This document shows positions 27,182-35,668 of a stretch of DNA of 64,000 nucleotides, in pieces. The notes below the pieces were generated by a model. The model ran no database searches. It was not told the DNA's origin and saw only the letters and a list, made by a program, of their open reading frames with translations. The DNA is taken from the NCBI RefSeq assembly GCF_014836595.1, contig NZ_JACSQO010000013.1:1-64000 (forward strand), read 5' to 3'. This stretch comes from Psychrobacillus faecigallinarum (GTDB lineage: Bacteria > Bacillota > Bacilli > Bacillales_A > Planococcaceae). Numbering within the stretch: the first letter of the stretch is position 1; each line of letters starts with the position of its first letter. The position numbers were made by a program, and so were the translations under genes.

Positions 27182-28159
27182 TCAAATGGGAGATAGCTGT
27201 GAATCTGATATCTCGCTTTTCCCTATTTGTGTGTCGGAGTAGGCATAGGAGGAGCTCGGGTTTATCCTGTTTTTAGTTGCAATGATTCCTGTCTTGTTGA
27301 TAGAAACTGGAACAAGATCAAAGCTTGGGAATTTATCTTTCATTTGGGAGATAAACTCCTGTTCCTTGCCCTTTTGGACAAGTGATAATAGAGTTGGACC
27401 AGCCCCACTAATGCAAGTACCAAATGCTCCAGCTTTTTTAGCTGCAATCTTCAGCTCCTTGCTTTGTGGGATAAGACCTAAGCGATATGGCTCATGAAAC
27501 AAATCCTCTTCCATATAGATACCTGCCTGTTCAAAAGACTGTGATAGAAATGCGGCTACCAATAAATTGGCGGATGCGCTAGCCTGAGCTGCGATTGATC
27601 GTGTGTAATGATCAGGCAAGACATTTCTAGCTTTTTCTGTCTTCAATTCAAATTGAGGAATAGATAAAACAAAGCTAGCTTCTATGTGATACGAATGAAA
27701 TACGTGGATTTCACCGTTATCTGTACTAGAAGAGATAGTAAATCCTCCAAAAATAGAGGCAGCGGCATTATCGGGATGACCCTCCATCATCGTAGCAATT
27801 TTTAGCTTATCGTGAGCAGTCAGTTTGAGTTCAAGCAATTGATTGGCTAGCTCTATACCTGCAACGATAGCGGATGCACTACTACCCATACCGCGGGCCA
27901 GAGGAATCTCACTTTTTAACTTCAATGTACAAGCAGGTAATTCTAGTCCATGCATAGCCGCCGTTTTTACCGCGGACTGTACAATTAAATGATCAGCCGG
28001 ATTAGGGACAAAAGGCAGATTTTCAGTTAAGTTTTCGATTGAAAGTTGGGAGGCAAGCTCCACCTCTAGTTCTAGATATTTGTCTAATGCAATACCTATC
28101 GAGTCAAAACCTGGACCTAAGTTTGCAGTGCTTGAAGGTATGGAAATAGACCATGTCAT
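27182..28159 (-). CDS. thrB: Homoserine kinase
   Basis: This 325-residue GHMP kinase phosphorylates L-homoserine with ATP, the penultimate step of threonine synthesis. SSTANLGPGFD (about residues 9-19) is the N-terminal GHMP motif. The ATP loop is IPLARGMGSSASAIVAG (about 85-101), and GTCISGAGPTLL is the C-terminal motif. Its start overlaps the thrC stop by one base (TAATG), giving translational coupling. It is about 15-20 residues longer than B. subtilis ThrB. The extra tail after NRINP is encoded by a sequence matching repeat family 2. Confidence 0.95.
   Translation of the reverse strand: MTWSISIPSSTANLGPGFDSIGIALDKYLELEVELASQLSIENLTENLPFVPNPADHLIVQSAVKTAAMHGLELPACTLKLKSEIPLARGMGSSASAIVAGIELANQLLELKLTAHDKLKIATMMEGHPDNAAASIFGGFTISSSTDNGEIHVFHSYHIEASFVLSIPQFELKTEKARNVLPDHYTRSIAAQASASANLLVAAFLSQSFEQAGIYMEEDLFHEPYRLGLIPQSKELKIAAKKAGAFGTCISGAGPTLLSLVQKGKEQEFISQMKDKFPSFDLVPVSINKTGIIATKNRINPSSSYAYSDTQIGKSEISDSQLSPI
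27215..27262. repeat. Degenerate family 2 repeat forming the 3' end of thrB
   Basis: By my alignment 30 of 40 bases match the 12656-12704 copy and its flank (shared blocks CCTATG, CCGACA, CAAAT, GGG, AAAGC), in the same orientation relative to the minus-strand gene end. It encodes the extra C-terminal residues of ThrB in frame. Confidence 0.6.
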
Positions 28160-29217
28160 TATGCAAGCACCCCCTCTATAAATGCGCTTAGTGCAGGGGC
28201 ATTACTTTCAATTTTATGTGGTGGTGCCACTTTTACATCTATTGCAGTCTGTGGATCTTTTAATCCATTTCCAGTTAGAACTGCAACGACCTTGCTACCG
28301 GGTATTATCTTGCCTTCTTTGACTGATCTTATAACGCCGGCGATAGAAGCACAGGATGCTGGCTCTGCAAAAATGCCCTCTCTACTAGCGATTAGTTTAT
28401 ATGCATCAAGCATTTCATCGTCTGATACAGCTTCAATCAGTCCTTGTGACTCATCACGGGCAGCTACTGCGTAATCCCAGCTAGCTGGATTACCGATTCG
28501 GATGGCTGTAGCAATTGTTTCAGGGAATTCAATCGGCTTACCTTGAACGATAGCCGCTGCCCCTTCTGCTTCGAATCCATATATTTTAGGTAGACCAGTT
28601 TGTTTTTTCTCATTATATTCTTTGAAGCCTTTCCAATATGCTGTGATATTGCCAGCGTTCCCAACTGGAATGGCTAAGTAATCTGGGGCAGAGCCTAGTA
28701 CATCACAAATTTCAAATGATGCTGTTTTTTGTCCTTCTATTCTATAAGGATTTACAGAGTTTACGAGAGTAATAGGTGAGGATTCGCTAATAGCACGAAC
28801 CATTTCTAACGCTACATCGAAGTTGCCTTCTATTTGAACGACCTCTGCTCCATACATATAAGCTTGAGCAAGCTTCCCCGCAGCTACCTTGCCCTCAGGA
28901 ATTACAATTACTGCACGCATCCCAGCTCGGGCTGCATAAGCTGCAGCTGCAGCAGAAGTGTTTCCTGTAGAAGCACATATAACTGCCTTACTACCTTCCT
29001 CCTTCGCTTTAGCTACCGCAAAGACCATTCCTCTATCTTTGAAGGATCCTGTTGGATTTGCTCCTTCAATTTTCGCATATAATTCAATGCCTAGTTCATT
29101 GGACAGGTTTTCTAATTTAATGAGAGGGGTATTGCCCTCTAATAATGTAAGTTTTGGTGTGTTTTCAGTTACAGGTAAGAATTCTTTATATTGTTCAATT
29201 AGTCCTTGCCAAGCCAT
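28159..29217 (-). CDS. thrC: Threonine synthase
   Basis: This 352-residue PLP enzyme converts O-phosphohomoserine to threonine. The PLP lysine lies in [11 protein letters not shown] (about residues 54-64). A phosphate-binding loop follows in [16 protein letters not shown], and the PLP-ring region is [14 protein letters not shown]. Length is normal for the Bacillus type. The ATG at 29217 has AAGGGCGG upstream. It is first in a thrC-thrB operon. The homoserine dehydrogenase gene that often precedes it is not here. Instead a divergent MFS transporter lies 173 bases away. Confidence 0.97.
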   Translation of the reverse strand: MAWQGLIEQYKEFLPVTENTPKLTLLEGNTPLIKLENLSNELGIELYAKIEGANPTGSFKDRGMVFAVAKAKEEGSKAVICASTGNTSAAAAAYAARAGMRAVIVIPEGKVAAGKLAQAYMYGAEVVQIEGNFDVALEMVRAISESSPITLVNSVNPYRIEGQKTASFEICDVLGSAPDYLAIPVGNAGNITAYWKGFKEYNEKKQTGLPKIYGFEAEGAAAIVQGKPIEFPETIATAIRIGNPASWDYAVAARDESQGLIEAVSDDEMLDAYKLIASREGIFAEPASCASIAGVIRSVKEGKIIPGSKVVAVLTGNGLKDPQTAIDVKVAPPHKIESNAPALSAFIEGVLA

Positions 29218-29314
29218 GTGATTTCCGCCCTTCTGTTCTCCTTAGATAAACAACTGTATTTATATAAAGGACATTTTACTCTAAATAATCGAAAAATACA
29301 AGTGAAAATTTCTG

Positions 29315-29343
29315 TTGTAAGTTTACAGTTCTATAAGTATACT
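29315..29343 (+). promoter_or_regulatory. Sigma-A-type promoter for the MFS transporter
   Basis: TTGTAA (29315-29320) and TATACT (29338-29343) are 17 bases apart, upstream of the NiaP-like gene. Confidence 0.6.
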
Positions 29344-29363
29344 ATTGATGTAAACAAAAAACA

Positions 29364-29375
29364 TTACAGGTGTAA
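29364..29375 (+). promoter_or_regulatory. Palindromic operator candidate before the MFS transporter
   Basis: TTACA-GG-TGTAA is a perfect short dyad just downstream of the predicted transcription start. A wider pair, GTTTACA (29321-29327) and TGTAAAC (29349-29355), brackets the -10 box. A direct echo, ACAGGTG / ACAGGGG, follows. A NiaR-type repressor is one candidate, because it controls niaP genes in Firmicutes. Confidence 0.5.
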
Positions 29376-29390
29376 AGACAGGGGATAATT

Positions 29391-30620
29391 ATGACAGCAG
29401 TTCTAGAAAAAAATACAAAGAAGGTAGAAAAACCATTATCTAAAAATAAATTGCTTGGTATAGCAGGACTTGCGTGGATGTTTGATGCAATGGATGTGGG
29501 AATTCTCTCATTCGTTATTGCTGCATTGGCAAGTGAATGGGCATTAACACCAAACGAGATGGGATGGATAGGTAGTGTAAACTCCATTGGGATGGCTGTA
29601 GGTGCTCTTGTATTTGGAGTATTTGCTGACAAGGTAGGCCGTAAGAAAATATTTATGATTACATTAATTTTGTTCTCAGTAGCTAGTGGGCTATCTGCTT
29701 TAACTACCACGTTATTTGCATTTATGGCATTACGTTTTCTTGTAGGTATGGGGCTTGGTGGAGAACTACCTGTAGCATCTACTCTAGTATCAGAAAGTGT
29801 AGCAGCAAAGGAGAGAGGACGTGTAGTTGTTCTTCTTGAAAGCTTTTGGGCAGCAGGTTGGATTGTTTCAGCAGTAATTGCCTATTTTATAATTCCTGAA
29901 TATGGCTGGAGAGTTGCACTATTGATAACTGCTTTACCAGCCTTTTATGCTATTTATCTGCGTTTGAAGTTACCTGATTCACCACAATTTACATCAAAGA
30001 ATACGGAGACTAGATCAATAATCCAAAATATGAAAGATGTCTGGTCAAAGAAGTTTGCTAAGGCAACTTTAATGCTATGGATTGTATGGTTTACGGTGGT
30101 GTTCTCCTACTATGGTATGTTTTTGTGGCTTCCAAGTGTAATGGTCATGAAGGGTTTTTCACTTATCCAAAGCTTTGAATATGTACTCATTATGACTTTG
30201 GCTCAATTGCCTGGTTATTTTTCTGCCGCGTGGCTCATTGAAAAAGCAGGACGTAAATTTGTATTGGTTACTTACTTATTAGGTACTGCAGCAAGTGCAT
30301 TTGTTTTTGGTTCAGCAGAGTCGACAGCTATCTTAATCGCATCAGGAATGCTGCTATCCTTCTTTAACTTAGGTGCTTGGGGAGCTTTATATGCATACTC
30401 TCCTGAACAATATCCTACAGTTATTCGAGCAACTGGATCGGGGATGGCTGCTTCAGTCGGTCGTATAGGAGGTATTCTTGGACCATTGCTAGTTGGTACA
30501 TTAGTGACTGCAGGCTATGAAATTGGCTGGATATTCGGTATTTTTTGTATCGCTATCGTTATTGGAGTAATCGCAGTTATATTCTTAGGTACTGAGACAA
30601 AACAAATAGAATTAGAATAA
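29391..30620 (+). CDS. MFS transporter, NiaP (niacin permease)-like
   Basis: This 409-residue transporter has 12 hydrophobic segments and major facilitator signatures. FGVFADKVGRKK is the loop 2-3 motif (about residues 82-93). GMGLGGELPVASTLVSE and RLKLPDSPQF are typical of the aromatic-acid/sugar-porter-like branch that contains NiaP. MFDAMDVGILSF in helix 1 is the branch's acidic motif. NiaP imports nicotinate. The assignment rests on resemblance and is not certain; an aromatic acid is an alternative substrate. It is divergent from thrC and followed by a strong terminator. Confidence 0.75.
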   Translation: MTAVLEKNTKKVEKPLSKNKLLGIAGLAWMFDAMDVGILSFVIAALASEWALTPNEMGWIGSVNSIGMAVGALVFGVFADKVGRKKIFMITLILFSVASGLSALTTTLFAFMALRFLVGMGLGGELPVASTLVSESVAAKERGRVVVLLESFWAAGWIVSAVIAYFIIPEYGWRVALLITALPAFYAIYLRLKLPDSPQFTSKNTETRSIIQNMKDVWSKKFAKATLMLWIVWFTVVFSYYGMFLWLPSVMVMKGFSLIQSFEYVLIMTLAQLPGYFSAAWLIEKAGRKFVLVTYLLGTAASAFVFGSAESTAILIASGMLLSFFNLGAWGALYAYSPEQYPTVIRATGSGMAASVGRIGGILGPLLVGTLVTAGYEIGWIFGIFCIAIVIGVIAVIFLGTETKQIELE

Positions 30621-30624
30621 GAGT

Positions 30625-30653
30625 AAAGCTGCTCCCTAGGGAGCAGCTTTTTA
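30625..30653 (+). terminator. Terminator of the MFS gene
   Basis: AAAGCTGCTCCCTAGGGAGCAGCTTT is written as arms AAAGCTGCTCC / GGAGCAGCTTT around CTAG, followed by TT. Confidence 0.9.
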
Positions 30654-30711
30654 TTTGTCTCCGAGTTAAAACATAGTACAATAAATATGACTCAGGAAAG
30701 GGGAATTATAA

Positions 30712-31287
30712 ATGGAACGATCTAGACATAAAAAGGTATTAATAATTGGTTCTAGTGGAGCGGGTAAGTCGACTTTTTCTAAACAGTTAGCAAAAAAGTG
30801 GAATTTGCCATTAATTCATTTAGATTCCCTTTATTGGAACGAGGGGTGGGTTCCTACTCCAAAAGATGAGTTTATAGAAATAGTAAAAGATAAGCTGGAA
30901 GAAGAACAGTGGATAATGGATGGGAACTTTAAGTCTACGCTTGAGTGGAGAACAGAGTATGCTGATTTAATCATATTTTTGGATTTCCAACGAACACTCT
31001 GTACGTATCGAGTATTAAAGCGAGTATGGATGCATCGAGGGAAGACTAGAGACGATATGGCTTTAGGATGCAATGAAAAGCTAGATTGGGAATTTCTCCG
31101 ATTTGTATGGAGCTTCCCTAAGAAAGTACGACCTGCAATATTAAATGTCTTAGAAGATGCGTCCACTCAAAGAGACATATGTATCTTAAGGAACCCTAAG
31201 GAAGTAAAGGCCTTTTTAGACACTGCTCGGACAACAAATGAAAATATAATAGGGGTGCATACTAATGAAAGACAAAATATTAAGTGA
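30712..31287 (+). CDS. P-loop kinase-like protein (topology-modulation/FlaR type)
   Basis: This 191-residue NTPase has Walker A GSSGAGKST (residues 13-21), HLDSLYWNEGW and a DGNF motif. Arg-rich RVLKRVWMHRGKTRDDM follows, as in the adenylate-kinase-like group named DNA topology modulation protein FlaR. It probably phosphorylates a small molecule or nucleotide; the substrate is unknown. The ATG at 30712 has AAAGGGGAA upstream. Its last 23 bases overlap the start of the CoA-transferase gene, so these genes form an operon. Confidence 0.8.
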   Translation: MERSRHKKVLIIGSSGAGKSTFSKQLAKKWNLPLIHLDSLYWNEGWVPTPKDEFIEIVKDKLEEEQWIMDGNFKSTLEWRTEYADLIIFLDFQRTLCTYRVLKRVWMHRGKTRDDMALGCNEKLDWEFLRFVWSFPKKVRPAILNVLEDASTQRDICILRNPKEVKAFLDTARTTNENIIGVHTNERQNIK

Positions 31288-32536
31288 CAGGCAAATAATC
31301 GAGTTTATTCCTCCAAATGCAGATATTATTCTGCCTTTAACTAACGGAGAACCACATAAACTTTTAGATATATTAGAAGAGAATGCAAATGATTTAATAA
31401 ACGTGAAGGTGCATCAGCTACTGTCATTAAAGCAACGTCCCTATATGGAAGGGGCTTTTCCTGATAAGTTAAAGCATGTTTCCTACTTTTTGAGTGGAGC
31501 AACAAGAAAGAACTTTCATCAGGGCCTGGTAGACCTAGTACCAAACAACTTTCATGAGATGCCGAGGATTTTAAAAACATCTACTAATCTTTCCATGATA
31601 ATGGCTGTTGCATCTCCTATGGACGAATTCGGTTATTTTTCACTCGGGACCCAGGCGGATATAGTGAGCGAATTTATTGGGTCGGTACCTTTCATATTAG
31701 AGGTTAACAAGCATATGCCTCGAACATTTGGTCAAAATCAAATCCACATTAGTCAAATACTTGGTTATGTAGAGAATGATCGTCCTTTGTTCGAAGATGT
31801 AGCTCCGCCAATTGTAGAAAAGGATATTAAAATTGCTGAGTATGTTACAGAAATGATTTGTAATGGGGACACCTTACAAATCGGGATTGGTTCTATACCG
31901 AATGCAGTTGTCAGCCTACTTAAAAATCATCGACATTTAGGAATTCATACAGAAATGTTTGTAGATGGTATAGTCGATTTAGTGGAAGCTGGTGCAATTG
32001 ATGGTACACAGAAGTTCACGAATAAAGGAAAAATAGTGGCGACCTTTGCTCATGGATCCAAGAAGCTATACGACTTCCTAGATAACAATCCTTCGGTAGA
32101 ATTCCTACCAGTTAGTGTAGTCAACGATCCAAGGGAAATTGCTAAGGAGGAACGAATTGTCTCTATAAATGCAACTACCGAGGTTGACCTTTATGGGCAA
32201 TGTGCCTCTGAAACTGTAGCTGGCAAATATTATTCATCTTCTGGAGGACAAGCTGATTTTGCAAGAGGTGTAAGGTTTTCCAAAGAGGGAAAAGGCTTTG
32301 TATGTATGACATCCACCGCAAAGAATGATGAAATTTCTCGTATTAAGCTTTCACTGTCACCGGGCTCCATAGTAACGACTTCTAAAAACGATATCGATAT
32401 GATTGTAACGGAATACGGTGTAGCTAGTATGTTCGGTCAGCCAATTTCTAAGCGAGCAGAGCAATTAATAGCAATTGCTCACCCTAAATTCCGAGAAGAA
32501 CTAACATTCGAAGCGAAAAAAATGGGGTTTATCTAA
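31265..32536 (+). CDS. Acetyl-CoA hydrolase/CoA-transferase family protein
   Basis: This 423-residue class I CoA-transferase has the catalytic-glutamate region GIHTEMFVDGIVDLVEAG (about residues 220-237). GIGSIPNAV is the CoA loop, and GGQADFARGVRFSKEGKGF with a late EYGVASMFGQ follows. Relatives are acetyl-CoA hydrolase, succinyl-CoA:acetate CoA-transferase and 4-hydroxybutyrate CoA-transferase. The physiological acid cannot be fixed from sequence. It starts inside the preceding P-loop gene with AGGGGTG upstream and is followed after one base by the glycosylase gene. Confidence 0.87.
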   Translation: MKDKILSDRQIIEFIPPNADIILPLTNGEPHKLLDILEENANDLINVKVHQLLSLKQRPYMEGAFPDKLKHVSYFLSGATRKNFHQGLVDLVPNNFHEMPRILKTSTNLSMIMAVASPMDEFGYFSLGTQADIVSEFIGSVPFILEVNKHMPRTFGQNQIHISQILGYVENDRPLFEDVAPPIVEKDIKIAEYVTEMICNGDTLQIGIGSIPNAVVSLLKNHRHLGIHTEMFVDGIVDLVEAGAIDGTQKFTNKGKIVATFAHGSKKLYDFLDNNPSVEFLPVSVVNDPREIAKEERIVSINATTEVDLYGQCASETVAGKYYSSSGGQADFARGVRFSKEGKGFVCMTSTAKNDEISRIKLSLSPGSIVTTSKNDIDMIVTEYGVASMFGQPISKRAEQLIAIAHPKFREELTFEAKKMGFI

Positions 32537-32537
32537 T

Positions 32538-33122
32538 ATGAAGCCAATCGAGCCATCTTTTTTTCATCAACCTACTATAGAATTGGCAAGGGATTTAATA
32601 GGAAAGTATATAGTTCATGAGCATGAAAGTGGTCTTCTGATTGGTAAGATAGTTGAAACCGAAGCGTATATGGGGGCAGAGGATCAAGCAGCTCATAGCT
32701 TCGGTAATCGTAGAACTAAGCGAACGGAAGTAATGTTTGGAGAGCCAGGCCATATTTATACTTATCAAATGCATACCCATACGCTGATTAATGTGGTGTC
32801 AGCCCCGTTAGGCACCCCTCATGCGATTTTAATACGCGCTGTAGAGCCTGTAGAAGGGTTAGAACAGATGAAGGAAAATCGGCGTGATCTTCCGATGAAG
32901 CAATGGACGAATGGTCCTGGAAAGTTAACGAAGGCAATGGCGATTACAATGGAATATTACGGGCATCATTGGAGCAAAAAGCCCTTGTATATGACAGAGG
33001 GAGAGAAGGCTATATCTATCTCTACCGGTCCAAGAATTGGTATAGATAATAGTGGAGAAGCAGTACATTATCCGTATCGCTTTTGGGCAAATGACAACCC
33101 ATATGTATCGAAAATGCGTTAA
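32538..33122 (+). CDS. 3-methyladenine DNA glycosylase (Aag/MPG family)
   Basis: This 194-residue base-excision repair enzyme removes alkylated purines. The family core is visible: ARDLIGKYIVHEHE, the catalytic VETEAYMGAEDQAAHS (about residues 39-54, with the Glu that activates water), YTYQMHTHTLINVVS, the RAVEPVEGL segment and NGPGKLTKAM. Length matches B. subtilis YxlJ. It starts at ATG 32538, one base after the CoA-transferase stop, with only a weak AAATGGGG site in the end of that gene. It is the last gene of the operon. Confidence 0.93.
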   Translation: MKPIEPSFFHQPTIELARDLIGKYIVHEHESGLLIGKIVETEAYMGAEDQAAHSFGNRRTKRTEVMFGEPGHIYTYQMHTHTLINVVSAPLGTPHAILIRAVEPVEGLEQMKENRRDLPMKQWTNGPGKLTKAMAITMEYYGHHWSKKPLYMTEGEKAISISTGPRIGIDNSGEAVHYPYRFWANDNPYVSKMR

Positions 33123-33138
33123 AAAAAGAGTAAGTAAA

Positions 33139-33169
33139 AGACCGATCACAAATGTGGTCGGCTTTTTTA
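33139..33169 (+). terminator. Terminator after the glycosylase gene
   Basis: GACCGATCACA and TGTGGTCGG(C) pair around AA with one G-T, followed by TTTTTT. Confidence 0.82.
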
Positions 33170-33261
33170 GTTACAATTTTTTCAGAGTTTCCTTACCTCT
33201 GACAGACTATATAATTTAGATTAAGTTAATTTAGCCAAATTACTTTATCATTCCATATTTG

Positions 33262-33300
33262 ATTGTAGCGGAACGCGTCCGCCTAGAGCGGAGATCACTC
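33262..33300 (-). repeat. Internally deleted derivative of family 1 repeat, copy E
   Basis: Read on the minus strand it joins the family head (GATCTCCGCTCTAGGCGGACGC) directly to the family tail (TTCCGCTACAATCA). About 90 central bases are missing. Confidence 0.75.
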
Positions 33301-33319
33301 ACTAGGAGACATGCTTTTC

Positions 33320-34114
33320 TTATTCTATTATTCTACCCATATAGTATTCATCTACGTATTGGCCGTTAATCAGTAAGGAGTTTTTTCTTGTTCCTTCCTT
33401 TTCAAAGCCTGCCTTTTGATAGAGTTTGTGGGCAATAGCATTCTCTTTTATAACGGAGAGCTCCAGCTTAGTAACTCCTACTTCCTTTGCCCACAGAAAC
33501 GCCCTATTAATAAGAGAAGTGGCAATACCTTTTCTAGAAAATTGCTTTTTTACTCCTACTACCAAGGAGGCGCGATGTCTTGCTCGTGGAGCATGCGTAC
33601 CTTGAAGTAATATAAAGCCTGCAATCTGTCCATTCATAATGGCCAGAAAAAGAATAGAATTAGACGAGGTTTTCCAAGAGGTCATCCTTTTTCGTATTTG
33701 CTGAACAGTCATTTGAAAGTCAGATTCTCCATATAGCATGAAGTCTGTTTCAGAAAAAATAGCTTCCTGGAGATTGATGAATGGTCGAGCATCTTCCAGC
33801 TCTGCTTCTCGAATAACTAATATATCTTGTTCTTTGTCATCCTCTTCATCGTCTATCTCTTTGCTCGAATGAAAAATGACCGATTTTCCTAGCTCAACGT
33901 CCTTAACAGAATATCCGTTATCTATCCATGCAAAATAGTGTAAAGCAGGGGGTTTTGTTTTTTTCCACCAACTACTACTTAAGTAAGCTGCATTTGGTAG
34001 CGCTTGACCGATGATAGCCTCAATTTCTTCATATGTAAGAATAAATTCTTTTTTAATACACTTTTTAAAGTAGTTAGATAGGGGAATATACTTACTTTCA
34101 AATTGTTTAACCAT
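33320..34114 (-). CDS. DUF7662-like domain fused to GNAT acetyltransferase
   Basis: This protein is 264 residues from ATG 34114. GGGTGA sits nine bases ahead, whereas the in-frame ATG at 34132 has no site. Residues about 5-85 (YIPLSNYFKKC, LTYEEIEAIIGQALPNAAYLSSSWW, ALHYFAWIDNGYSVKDVELGKSVIFH) match the small DUF7662 module. An acidic linker, EIDDEEDDKEQD, follows. Residues about 105-264 form a GNAT domain with acetyl-CoA loop VKKQFSRKGIATSLI and the C-terminal NAIAHKLYQKAGFEKEG. The acceptor is unknown. The fusion suggests that DUF7662 supplies binding specificity. Confidence 0.75.
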   Translation of the reverse strand: MVKQFESKYIPLSNYFKKCIKKEFILTYEEIEAIIGQALPNAAYLSSSWWKKTKPPALHYFAWIDNGYSVKDVELGKSVIFHSSKEIDDEEDDKEQDILVIREAELEDARPFINLQEAIFSETDFMLYGESDFQMTVQQIRKRMTSWKTSSNSILFLAIMNGQIAGFILLQGTHAPRARHRASLVVGVKKQFSRKGIATSLINRAFLWAKEVGVTKLELSVIKENAIAHKLYQKAGFEKEGTRKNSLLINGQYVDEYYMGRIIE

Positions 34115-34223
34115 TATAAATTTATCACCCATTTCTATTTTTAAAATAAATATAGGCTAATTATAGCACTCCTTTTTGACTAAGCATATATCTAAAAGCA
34201 TGTTAATTGGTAAAATAATACCT

Positions 34224-34260
34224 AAAAAAGGTGCTACTTCACTAGGGAGTAGCACCTTTT
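34224..34260 (-). terminator. Terminator of hmp
   Basis: AAAAGGTGCTACT and AGTAGCACCTTTT (arm at right) pair. On the minus strand it ends in TTTTTT. Confidence 0.88.
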
Positions 34261-34273
34261 CATATTGGTTTTA

Positions 34274-35461
34274 TTAAACTTCTTTTAAATTTAAATTTAG
34301 CGCAGGTCCAAAGAACTCATAGTGAATATTATCTTTTGCTAAGCCAATATCGAGTAAATGATTAATCATCGCTTCCATAAAACCGACAGGACCACATACA
34401 TACACATCTCCATCTAGATGCGCATACTCTTGAATGATTTCTTTCGTTATATATCCATCTCCTTCTTCTGAATAGAGAGTTTTATAAGTGCCATTTTCCA
34501 AAGATTCCATTAAAGAGCGAATATCTTGGTCAAAGGGATGTAAATTTTTCGTACGAGCACTATAGATAAAGGAAACTGCACGTTCTGGCTGACTTTTCGT
34601 AACTGTTTCAAGCATACTCATCATAGGTGTGATTCCAACACCTCCGCTGATGAAAGTAACTGGAGTGTTTCTTTCTTTACTAAGTGTAAACTCCCCAGCA
34701 GGAGCGCTTACCTCTACCTTATCTCCGATATTTAAATTTTGATGCAGATGTACTGATACTTTACCTTCGGGATTGTTTTCATCATCTTTTTTTACTGAAA
34801 TTCGGAATGATTTCAAGTCAGCGGCTTGGGACAGACTATATTGTCTGTTTAACAAATATTGTTCGCCTGGGATATTTACACGAACTGTAATATACTGACC
34901 AGGCTCATATGAAGGTAAGACAGACCCATCTGCTGGCTGTAAATAGAATGATGTAATGTTATTGCTTTCCTTTACTTTATCTATAATGATAAAGTCTTTA
35001 AAAAATCTCCAGCCTCCTTCTTGAGTTTCGGCTGCTACGTACATTTCTTCTTCAATTCCTATAAAAGCATCAGCTATAACTCCATATGCTTCAGCCCATG
35101 CGTTAATAATTTCATCAGTAGCCGCATCACCTAAAACTTCTTTAATCGCTTCCAATAAATATTGCCCGACAATTGGATAGTGTTCAGGCTTAATCCCTAG
35201 GCTGACATGCTTTTGCCCAATTTGTTTAACTACTGGGATAATGGCAGCTAAGTTATCAATGTGAACAGCTGCAGCATAAACAGTATTAGCTAGAGCATTT
35301 TGCTGACGACCTTTTTCTTGGTTTGCGTGGTTGAAAATATTTAATAGCTCTGGATGGGCTTCAAAAAGATTTCGATAGAATGTAGTAGTAATTGCTACTC
35401 CGTGAACTTCTAGGACTGGAACGGTAGATTTGACTATATCAATAGTTTTTTGTGATAACAT
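34274..35461 (-). CDS. hmp: Flavohemoglobin, nitric oxide dioxygenase
   Basis: This 395-residue enzyme oxidises nitric oxide to nitrate using O2 and NAD(P)H. Residues 1-135 form a globin with the proximal heme His in GQKHVSLGIKPEHYPIVG. Residues 150-255 are the FAD domain (RQYSLS, about 200-205). The NAD domain follows (FISGGVGITPMMSML, VCGPVGFM). I chose ATG 35461, giving MLSQKTIDIVKSTVPVLE, the usual Hmp N-terminus. A GTG at 35473 lies too close to AAAAGGA. It is divergent from nsrR, its expected regulator. Confidence 0.96.
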   Translation of the reverse strand: MLSQKTIDIVKSTVPVLEVHGVAITTTFYRNLFEAHPELLNIFNHANQEKGRQQNALANTVYAAAVHIDNLAAIIPVVKQIGQKHVSLGIKPEHYPIVGQYLLEAIKEVLGDAATDEIINAWAEAYGVIADAFIGIEEEMYVAAETQEGGWRFFKDFIIIDKVKESNNITSFYLQPADGSVLPSYEPGQYITVRVNIPGEQYLLNRQYSLSQAADLKSFRISVKKDDENNPEGKVSVHLHQNLNIGDKVEVSAPAGEFTLSKERNTPVTFISGGVGITPMMSMLETVTKSQPERAVSFIYSARTKNLHPFDQDIRSLMESLENGTYKTLYSEEGDGYITKEIIQEYAHLDGDVYVCGPVGFMEAMINHLLDIGLAKDNIHYEFFGPALNLNLKEV

Positions 35462-35488
35462 ATGCGTTTGCACATCCTTTTAGTTTTT

Positions 35489-35526
35489 AGCGCTATCAAT
35501 GTTTAATCAATTGAAATATTAGCGCT
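35489..35526. promoter_or_regulatory. hmp control region with NsrR-like dyad and paired AGCGCT sites
   Basis: AGCGCT occurs at 35489-35494 and 35521-35526, 32 bases apart. Between them AATGTTTAAT and ATTGAAATATT (35498-35520) form an imperfect AT-rich dyad. On the minus strand TAATAT (35521-35516) is a likely hmp -10 box, so the dyad covers the start of transcription, the place expected for NsrR. Confidence 0.45.
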
Positions 35527-35668
35527 TTGTTTTTATAAGTTCACCATACTCCTCTTAAAAATTAAAAGCAATATCTAAAATACTTCTTTTATTTTTTGTA
35601 AATAAACAGTCACATTTCTTTCACGAGTTTGTCATAGTAGGTATAATGGAATGAATGGCGGTGTTAGT

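Noticed and set aside
27182-29390. T-box or other riboswitch before thrC
   Set aside because: Only about 170 bases separate thrC from the divergent gene, and I see no T-box core or matching terminator/antiterminator.
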